DNA from: Ulva prolifera
Taxonomy: Eukaryota > Chlorophyta > Ulvophyceae > Ulvales > Ulvaceae
DNA length: 64,000 nt
Assembly: GCA_023078555.1 (NCBI GenBank)
Contig: CM041198.1
Location: 2,892,233 to 2,956,232, forward strand
Direction: 5' to 3'
This document shows, one piece after another, positions 56,730 to 64,000 of this stretch. Position numbers and translations under genes: made by a program. The stretch's first letter is position 1. The number at the start of each line of letters is the position of its first letter. The notes under the pieces are model-generated. The model saw nothing but the letters and a program-made list of their open reading frames with translations. It was not told the DNA's origin and did not search any database.

Positions 56730-59700
56730 CGGCCACCAGTAGCGCTTGTCCGGGGGCAGCTTCGCCGCGGTCGTCGCGAGTTCCGCTCCGGACAGCACGA
56801 GCAGCACGCCCAGCAGCGGCTGCGGGAAGGCGCGCAGCAGGGGCAGCAGCGAGCCCCCCGCGAGCGCCCCGGCCGCGAGCTTCACGGCGCCGAGGAGCAT
56901 CGGCGCGGCGCCGGTGCGCGCGCCGAAGCGCGCCTGTGCCGCGAGGCCGCCGGCGCCGTGGCAGCACGGCATGCATCCGAACCACGGGCCGACGGCATTC
57001 ATGACGCCGACAGAGGCGGCGACGTGCGGCATGGTGAGGGGGGTCGCCGGGAAGAGCTCGCGGGAGAGGAGCGTGACCGCGATGACGGAGTTGAGGACCG
57101 TGAGCTGCACCGGCACACGGCGTGAGTGGTGCAACGGGACTGCGGGGGTTACAATCGGCGGCGGTGGGGTGGTTTTTGCTGTGGATGTGAGCATGCATGC
57201 ATGCATGGTGTGTGTGGCATGTGGGGATTGCAGCAGGCAGCGTCACAGGCGCGCGCATCCTCGCAAGCACCTCACCCTGGAAAAGCTAGCTGGTGTTGGG
57301 TTGTTCCCGCCTGTGGCCTTGACAGGTGGAATCGGTTCACAGAGAGCAACCACAGATTTAACCTGATCCAAAGGGAGCCGGGATGTGCACGTGCACCTCA
57401 TGAAGCTGGCGGGCGCGCACCGGGAGCTGCGGGAGTGCAGCGCGGGAGAACGCCGGCCACCAGTCGGAGGCCGCGGGTGTGAGAAGCGTCGGCGTCGCGG
57501 GCCCGAAGGACAGTGCGCCAAGCAAGTCGGGGGTGTCCACCAGCGTCACGGCAATGCCAACGAGGACGACGAGCAGCGCGGGCGGAAAGGCCGCCGCTGC
57601 GCGCGCCGCTGTGCGTGCTGTGCTGCATATGGAGCGGCGGGTCTGGGCGTGCTGCGCATGCTGGGAGCCATCGCCAGATGCTGTGTCGCCTGCACCCGCG
57701 GCAAACCCTGTCCAACACGCATGCGTTTGTTCACGTTGTCAACTCGTCTAAACGTTGCCGCGAGAACTGGGAGGCAGCATGTGGCCAGAGGGTCATCCAG
57801 GCCGTCTTGGCACAGTCCGCACCGGTGTGTGACCAAAGCAGCATCGGCGCAGTCGCCACGGGTCTTCGCGTCTGGGCGCCTGGCCACTCCGATGCAAACC
57901 GATATCACAAGGGGTGAATCACTCTCCTCACCATCGCACCATGCATGCCATGCCGGAACCGCTCATTCTCCAGTGTACAGGCTTCTGGGCTCACACCCAG
58001 ACCAGAAACTACAGCACGAACAGCGTGCACAGCATGCGGCAGCGCACCCTCGCCAGACGCAGACCTAGGGGACCTGCCGCCGCGGCCACTGCATCGCAGC
58101 TCACACGCCTCTGGCGGCAGCATTTCATGGCCGCAGTCGCTCGGCTTGCCGCTGTGCTGGGCGGCAGGTGAAGGGTCACCCCGCGCGCCGCAGCCCCGGC
58201 CAATACTGCGCCCGGCATCGCAGGCAGCTGACGCAGCCGGGCCGGCCGGCTGCAGCGCAGCCGCGGTGGCCTGCGTGGTGGTGTCTGCGTGAGTGTCGAG
58301 CCGTGGAGGCTCGCATGCATGGCGGCAGACGCTGCCACACGCTGCATGGCCACGTGTTTGATCGGAGGCTGTGAGTGAGAGGCTTGAGGGGGTGTGGGTG
58401 CTGGTGCGGCGGGGGTGTGCACATGCATGTGCGCCAGCTGCGTGGTCCAGTGAGCAGCTTGGGGATGGTGATGCCGGGTGGCAGCATGTCTCGCCCGCTG
58501 TGCGCCCAGGCTGGAACTTGACCACTGCGAGGAGCACATATATCGCGGCGATGACGCCGAGGAGGAGCCCCTGCGCCCCTAGCCACGGCCGCCACGGGCC
58601 CCCCGCGCGGACGAACATGACGAGGTCAGTGCCCTTGATCGCGAGCTTCAGGCCGATGCCGACCTGGATGCCGCGTATGACGCTGACGTGGACGAGCCTG
58701 TTCGCCACGTCGATCAGCTTCGTCGCGCCGAGAGTGAAGACGGCGGCGCTGACGAGGACGCCCGCTAGCAGCGTCTGGTCGAGCGTGATGCCGTCCTCCG
58801 TTATCGCAACTGCCGCGATCGACTTCATCGGCTGCACGGGGATCGGGACACCGAATGCTGCGCCGGAGTAGATGTTGTAGATGCCGGAGAATATGAGTGT
58901 GGTCCCAAGATCAAGGCCGACGCTGGTGACCAGGGCGACCTGCATGCATGCTATGGCGTGATGCACTCCCGCCACAGTGCCAACTAAGCTAGCCCAGGTG
59001 CCTGGGGGTCATGTACTCCCACTGACAGGCACCAGGTTGTGCCAGCTGAGGACACACAAAGGCGGTTGTGACCGATTGGGGACGACAATGACTGTTGCTC
59101 ACGTTGGCAGAATAATCCTAGCGCTCCAGCGCTAAACGAGCCATGGACTGAATCGCATCGCCGGAAGGCTTATGCACAGATATCGACTTCCGTGTGAACC
59201 CCACGGCCTCGGGGTGATAGTATTAGCGACGTTTCGTTCGATGACACACCAATTGCAATCATCGCAGCGACACGCGCGCTGGAGCGGGGCCATCGACTCG
59301 AGGTCGTCGAAAGCAGAACATCGGACCGGCGAGGGCGGCCAAGATGTAGACTTGGAGTGACAAGATAGAGTTCGTGCGTGGTGGGGGCAGTTTGACCTGA
59401 TCCGATGTCGATGAAGCGCTGTCGTTCCGCAGGCGCTGAACGCGCACTGAACGGCAACAAACAGCCCTGGCTCCACGCCGGTCAGAAGCTATACTCGAAT
59501 GAATGGTTTCCCGTGTTGCGTGGCCCCTTCAGATGGCGTAGAGTTGGTCGCAAGCCAGCAGCACAGGGCTCTTGCATGCGTGGTCTGCTGCAAGAGGTAC
59601 ACAAAAATGCTACCACCTTCAGCAGATCTGGTCTGTCGCGTTCCGGATGCTAGCCTTTTCAGCGGAGGGCTGCTTCGACAGCGGGAACTGACCTGGCCAA

Positions 59701-60847
59701 GAAAATGGCTTATGCCAACCATGGGGAGCATTCCTGGCTTGCAACAGGTACCAGCTCACTCATAAACCTCCTCCTGCGCGATCGAATACAATGATGACAG
59801 CACAATTCAACGATGACAGCATGGCAAGTCTTGCAACGGTTTCGGCATGTATTTGGGCACAACAAGGGAGTATGTGTGGACACTGTCTGCAACAACAGGA
59901 TCTTAGCAATGACCCATCTTAGCAAATGCACCATCGCCTGTGACAAAGACATCGTCCTACCATTCGACCCTCGTAAACTGCCTTCACAGTGGTGAGTGTC
60001 ACAACAAGTGACAGGGATCCACCACATGTGGCCACACAGAGACTGGGCAAGCAGAGAGGTCACGATGTGTCTGCCAACACAGCAGGAGTACAACAGAGCA
60101 ACTGTGTTGCCATGCACCACAACGAAGCGTCCAGCACATCATATCTCACAGAGCCTTGTTCAACAGCCTTGCTGTCTGGAGCTGTTAAGGTGGCATACAG
60201 ACGCTATCTCCAGAAATATCCGAAAACGTCCCGAAAACTCTGACTCATTGGTGCTTTTGGTCAGTTCACTCATGTATCCATACCACTCTTGTGTAATCTA
60301 GACACTCGCATCACCTGTTGAATAAGGCTCAGGAAGACACCAGTCGGCATGATACTCTGGCCTGCTGAGCTTGCATGGCTCATGCCATGGCAGTCCATGC
60401 CAGCAGCCAAGCATCACCACTAGGTGTTGAAACTGTCAGACTGAGTGTATTTGTCAGACTAGACTCAATGAAAGTTGCCAGACTGAGTGGTCATTGTCAG
60501 ACTGAGTGGTCATACTAGGCTAGACGTCAGTTGAGTTACAGATTCTTGCAGAACTCAACTGACAGTAGACTATTACGTAGGTATCTTTCCCTATATATCT
60601 ACCCTGTGATCTGACATGTGAAGGTCTGAACATGGTGCCACAAGATGGTTCCACAACCGAAACACCGAACATGGTTCCACAACATGGTGCCATGCATGGG
60701 ATTCCACAACTGAAGGCGCCGACCAGGCTCTCCGAACCTGCCTTGCAAACACACACCAGTGCTAGACAACAGGACCCTTCGAGGCCCCTCCAGGCATGGA
60801 CGGCTGAGCCACACATCTGAAAGCCCATGTTGTAGGCACATGGCCAG

Positions 60848-60890
<43 letters not shown>

Positions 60891-63775
60891 GTGACAGAAC
60901 AGCAGCCGTTGGGTCACTGAACACAACACCCACACAGAAATACATACATGCTGCAACCATGTGGCCATTTGAGGTGTTGCTGATCGTTGCAGGTGTTACT
61001 GGCCATGCGTGGGGTGGGGTGGGGTGGGACGCGTGGGTTGGGTCGCATGTGCAGGGGTCACGGGAACCCAGAAACGGGTCCATGTGCATTCATGCATTCA
61101 TGTGGTGCTACCAGCACCCTATGCCCCACACACAGCTACCTCCTGCTTTTCAGGAGGTCTGTGCTTGGGCAATCGAAACGGCCTTACCACCGGAGGAGGA
61201 CCTGTGGGTTGCGTGCGCGGCTGTCTGAGGGGGGCTGCCAGGTGATTTAACCCCCTCGGCACGCGGTCCCGTTCATCCCTGTGGGTTGCGTGCGCGGCTG
61301 TCTGAGGGGGGCTGCCAGGTGATTTAACCCCCTCGGCACGCGGTCCCGTTCATCCCTGTGGGTTGCGTGCGCGGCTGTCTGAGGGGGGCTGCCAGGTGAT
61401 TTAACCCCCTCGGCACGCGGTCCCGTTCATTCGGCGTCGTTCAAGTCCTCTTCAGGACACGGCTCAGTATATAGTATATTTTAAACTTAATCAACGTTTG
61501 TATACGTTCATGCACGACCCATGCATCTGCAGCCCGGCGGGCCTGCCCAGGTTGAAGGGGGAAAAACAACACAGACAGTGCGCTGTCCGCACGGATGATG
61601 GGCCACTCGAACGCCGTCCTCAGTGCGGAGCGACACGCAACGAAGAGGCGAGCAGGCGCAGAGCACATACAGAGCAGTCCTTGGTGTTTGGGTGCTGCCG
61701 TGCCGACGTGGCGATCCACGGACACGAGACGCGCGTTTGTGGGTGAGACAATATTCGAGTCTGCAGACGGGAAGCTGAAGCAAGAATGGACATGGTATAC
61801 ACACTGTCAGCGTCTTTGTGGGCGCCGCTCCTCCGGTGGTCTCCAATCAGTGTCTAGTAGTGCGTCTGAGACTTTAAGCAGTGTTCGACATAACGGGACC
61901 TCGACCCCATCCGAGGTGGGCCATTTTTTCACCTCGGCCTCGGTACGAGACTCGTACCGAGTTCATTGACCTCGGACTAGAACGAGGTCCTCGACCTCGG
62001 CTCTGTGCCATCCCTAAGCGGCGCTGTGGGATACTTCAGTCGGAGCATCGTGCTCCGAACTGACTGTCTCGGCCTGGTTGGTCTCCTTGGCGAGCCATGC
62101 TGCCATGACCGTGTGATTGAAGGCCGAAGTGACTGCTGTAAATGTTTTTGTAATTTCGACACTGGACCGCCTACATGGACTTGTGGTAGAGCTACAACCT
62201 GTGTGCTGCAATGACAAGGCCGCGAGGCGGGCAGCACCGCGAAACTAGCAAGCAGCGCAAGAAGACGACCGCCAGCCCGGTCCAGGGCACCCACGCCACG
62301 CATGGACTCGTAAAGTGAAGTATAGTCAATCTGAATTGACTGAGCCGTATCCTGTAGACGACATTGACAACTCGGAATTAACGTGATCGCACGTGCCGGC
62401 TCATGGCAGCGCTACTGTCTGTGCCAGGCTCCTGGGTGCGGACAGCTGACACGAGTCTACGGTGCTGTCCGCCTCTGTCCTTGCAACACATACGCCTGTG
62501 TAGTAATACACAAATACACTGCTGCCCGATGGATGGCTACGGGCCATGCGTTTGCTGTGGTGCTATCAGCTGTGCAGGCTCGCATACACCCCCTGACGGA
62601 CTCAGCATCCGAAAACAATGTGCCAGAACCCTGCAGCTCTGCAGAATGATGTGTCACGTACACAGTCGCAGGTTGTCGTCTTGTGTGTTACAAGGACAAA
62701 GCAAGGAAGGCAGGTAGCACCGCGAGCAGCAACCAGGGGAACCGCACGCTACGCAACAAGCCACACGCAGCACACACCAACACACCCACGCACCGCCAGC
62801 ACCCGCGCCAGCCACAGCCACACAGCCACACACACGACCACACACACCCGCAAACACACACAAGCTCTCGTCTTGTGTGCATGATGCTGCGTTACACCGT
62901 GCAATGGCCGAGTGCATGCGCTGACCGTCACGCCTGAAGGTCCCCCGAGCTGCGTGTAAGCACCACCTGCTGGCAACATACGGCTGCTGGAGACATGCAG
63001 CTAGACGATCGAGTTGCCAGTGTTGCTTCGATGGTGCCTGACCATAATCATCACTGATGATTCATAAGGCAGCTCGATCTGGGGCAGCCACAGGTGGCAA
63101 GAATGCATTGAGCATGTGCCCGGTTCAAGGACACAGCTGTGACCATGAGATGTAGCCTGAGAATGCAGCCCGAGATACATGGGGTGAATCTGTTGGTGGC
63201 AAGGCAGTGCTCAGGAGTTGCAGCTTGGCTGGGTGTAGAGCTGCTGATGACTTCAGCAACAAGGTGCATCCGCTTGTATAAGGCAAGAGCAGCAGCCAGT
63301 TTCGCAATGTGAACAATCGCATGATTCTATATAGATTTTTGAGGACGGATTGAGACAGAAATGAAGAAATAAAAGCACAAGACATGCCCGTGCTTGGTGC
63401 ACGTAAGACACCGTACAACGCACGCTCTGGCCAGCATTTCAGCCCAATACTGAGCTTTGCTGCGCCAGAAACATGCACTAATATGGTTGTAGAAGCTTCA
63501 AGGGCCCATAGGGAAACTAATCGTGGTCACATCAGGCGGAGGAGACGCACCGTCAAAGGCAGGAACGTTCCCAGGTCTCCCAGACTGCCGCTGATGTCTC
63601 CAGAGCCCAGCGACGACCATGGCTCGATGAGACGCCTAACCGCTTGCGTTGTGAGACGGCTCCAGGCTCCGTCGGGCGCTGCCGACGATGCCGGCGTCGC
63701 GGGGTTGACGACTGGGATGACGACGCTGGCATCATCGATGATTTCAGAGGTGCCTGACACGTCCGTCACTGCCAT
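55231..63775 (-). CDS. MOT1: MOT1-family molybdate transporter (5 exons)
   Basis: Exons on the minus strand are 63775-63551, 58939-58423, 57608-57421, 57104-56737 and 55363-55231, giving 476 codons plus stop, with all phases agreeing. It is a multi-pass membrane protein that should import molybdate for molybdenum-cofactor enzymes such as nitrate reductase. Family hallmarks in order: GSLGDLGTFLPLT at the end of exon 1, VGLDLGTTLIFSGIYN, VPIPVQPMKSIAAVAIT and VIRGIQVGIGLKLAIKG in exon 2, ALPQLP joined to LTVLNSVIAV across intron 3, CHGAGGLAAQARFGARTG in exon 4, and WLVMMITAAAVMAKDTAVGF across intron 4. The hydrophilic N-terminus is about 60 residues. The end of exon 2 (after AVVKFQPG) is a poorly conserved Cys/His-rich loop chosen by phase. 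Intron 1 is 4.6 kb and full of repeats; intron 4 starts with a poly-C tract. Confidence 0.93.
55649..55666. repeat. 18-bp perfect palindrome
   Basis: AACCCTGCCGGCAGGGTT, in intron 4 of the molybdate transporter gene. Confidence 0.9.
55699..55719. repeat. Strong GC hairpin, 9-bp arms, 3-nt loop
   Basis: Arms GAGCCCCCC and GGGGGGCTC around TTC. It resembles a bacterial intrinsic terminator stem, but there is no T-run and it lies in a nuclear intron, so it is recorded only as a hairpin. Confidence 0.85.
55740..56400 (+). repeat. Diverged tandem repeat array in intron 4 of the MOT1 gene
   Basis: Three to four units of about 160-200 bp share GAAGCGGCCGCGTCCGTGGC (near 55917, 56115 and 56279), GGAGCGCTGCAGCCAG or GGAGCGCCGCTGAAA, GTGGCCAGAGGTGCA and CTGCTCGATGC. 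The order of blocks differs between units, so the array has been rearranged. Short frames across it are not genes. Confidence 0.8.
56695..56729. repeat. Homopolymer tract: 35 G on plus strand, seven bases after a 5' splice site of MOT1
   Basis: On the gene strand, intron 4 starts GTGGCCG and continues as 35 C. Reading through from exon 4 would give a polyproline tail and a stop. Confidence 0.95.
60849..60888. repeat. Homopolymer tract: 40 C on plus strand, in MOT1 intron 1
   Basis: This is the only long tract in the window that reads as G in the sense of its host gene. It is almost 2 kb from the nearest predicted splice site. Confidence 0.9.
61201..61431 (+). repeat. Three tandem copies of a 77-bp unit
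   Basis: Units start at 61201, 61278 and 61355 with CCTGTGGGTTGCGTGCGCGG and end in CGGTCCCGTTCAT. They are identical to the eye. They lie in intron 1 of the MOT1 gene and have no separating spacers. Confidence 0.95.
61890..62070. repeat. CCTCG/CGAGG-rich block with hairpins
   Basis: At least eight CCTCG or CGAGG pentamers are spread over about 100 bp, including a perfect dyad at 61939-61961 (11-bp arms, 1-nt centre). A second stem with TCGGAGCA/TGCTCCGA arms follows at about 62039-62057. It is inside MOT1 intron 1. Confidence 0.8.
62205..62280 (+). repeat. ACAAGGACAAAG-type dispersed repeat, diverged copy
   Basis: Contains ATGACAAGGCCGCGAGGCGG and GCAGCACCGCGAAACTAGCA, close to the head at 6423-6480. 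It is in MOT1 intron 1. Confidence 0.6.
62324..62368 (+). repeat. Dispersed hairpin repeat, copy 3 (covarying stem)
   Basis: AGTCAATCTGAATTGACT followed by GAGCCGTATCCTGTAGACG. The stem differs from the other two copies by an A-to-C change on one arm and the matching T-to-G change on the other, so pairing is kept. Confidence 0.75.
62685..62870 (+). repeat. ACAAGGACAAAG dispersed repeat with CA-rich body
   Basis: Head TTACAAGGACAAAGCAAGGA and GGCAGGTAGCACCGCGAGCA, then GGGGAACCGCACGCTACGC and a long ACAC-rich part. It matches 26990-27097 (inverted) and the layout of 6423-6690. It lies in MOT1 intron 1. Confidence 0.7.
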
Positions 63776-64000
63776 GAAACAGCTATGGCCCAATCCTACG
63801 TGTCCAATGTCTTCTCAAGAAGCTCTAGCTTCGAACGGACATCAACTGCAGCATGCGAACAAGCTACACCACGCCAGCCCGATGCCTTGGCCTCCCTCGC
63901 TGCAATTGCACGGCACTAACATCTGAGCGACTGCCCTCTCAGAGACTCGTCAGAAACGACAAATCGGAGTTAGCTCTGTCCCTACGCATTTACTCGCGGG

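Noticed and set aside
61201..61431. Possible CRISPR array
   Set aside because: The 77-bp units abut with no unique spacers, and the sequence is an intron of a eukaryotic gene.

Overview
This is nuclear DNA of a eukaryote, most likely a unicellular alga. Genes are split by many spliceosomal introns, non-coding DNA is abundant, retroelement remains are present, and there are no operons or Shine-Dalgarno sites. I could rebuild six multi-exon gene models because phases, paralogue alignment and protein-family alignment agree at almost every junction. The splice signals are distinctive: donors are mostly GTGCG(C/T/G) and acceptors TGCAG, often preceded by CATG repeats. Similar signals are familiar from GC-rich chlorophytes, but haptophytes, pelagophytes and others cannot be excluded from sequence reading alone.

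Layout. 2-16058 (minus): two tandem paralogues of a GT61/DUF563-type glycosyltransferase. Gene B runs off the left edge and gene A is complete with 7 exons; a broken non-LTR (LINE) reverse transcriptase lies antisense in intron 4 of A. 16059-24320: gene-poor DNA with a 52-bp perfect palindrome and a 5'-truncated Ty1/copia element that ends at a 46-bp perfect palindrome. 24321-25984 (minus): a small predicted secreted Cys-rich protein of unknown family. 26-34 kb: no convincing gene; degraded duplicated segments, a cluster of hairpins, and probably the missing first exon of the next gene. 34001-39423 (plus): an alginate-lyase-like (PF05426 type) protein with a long acidic stretch and a C-terminal membrane anchor. 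41220-44547 and 49119-53113 (minus): two paralogous FkbM-type methyltransferases, each with an N-terminal membrane anchor. 55231-63775 (minus): a MOT1-family molybdate transporter in 5 exons with repeat-filled introns.

Five of the six modelled genes are predicted secretory-pathway products. Four of those carry glycosyltransferase or methyltransferase domains and the fifth is polysaccharide-lyase-like. Together they could act in making or remodelling an extracellular or scale polysaccharide, but this is inference from domain content and proximity only. The most unusual structural signal is long poly-C tracts (sense strand) placed 2-7 nt after the 5' splice site in three unrelated genes, with similar tracts elsewhere in introns of three of the genes. 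Other notable signals are several long perfect palindromes and a dispersed repeat whose stem shows a compensatory base change.

Limits: all gene models are by eye. Family names come from remembered motifs, not searches. The 5' end of the lyase-like gene is missing.
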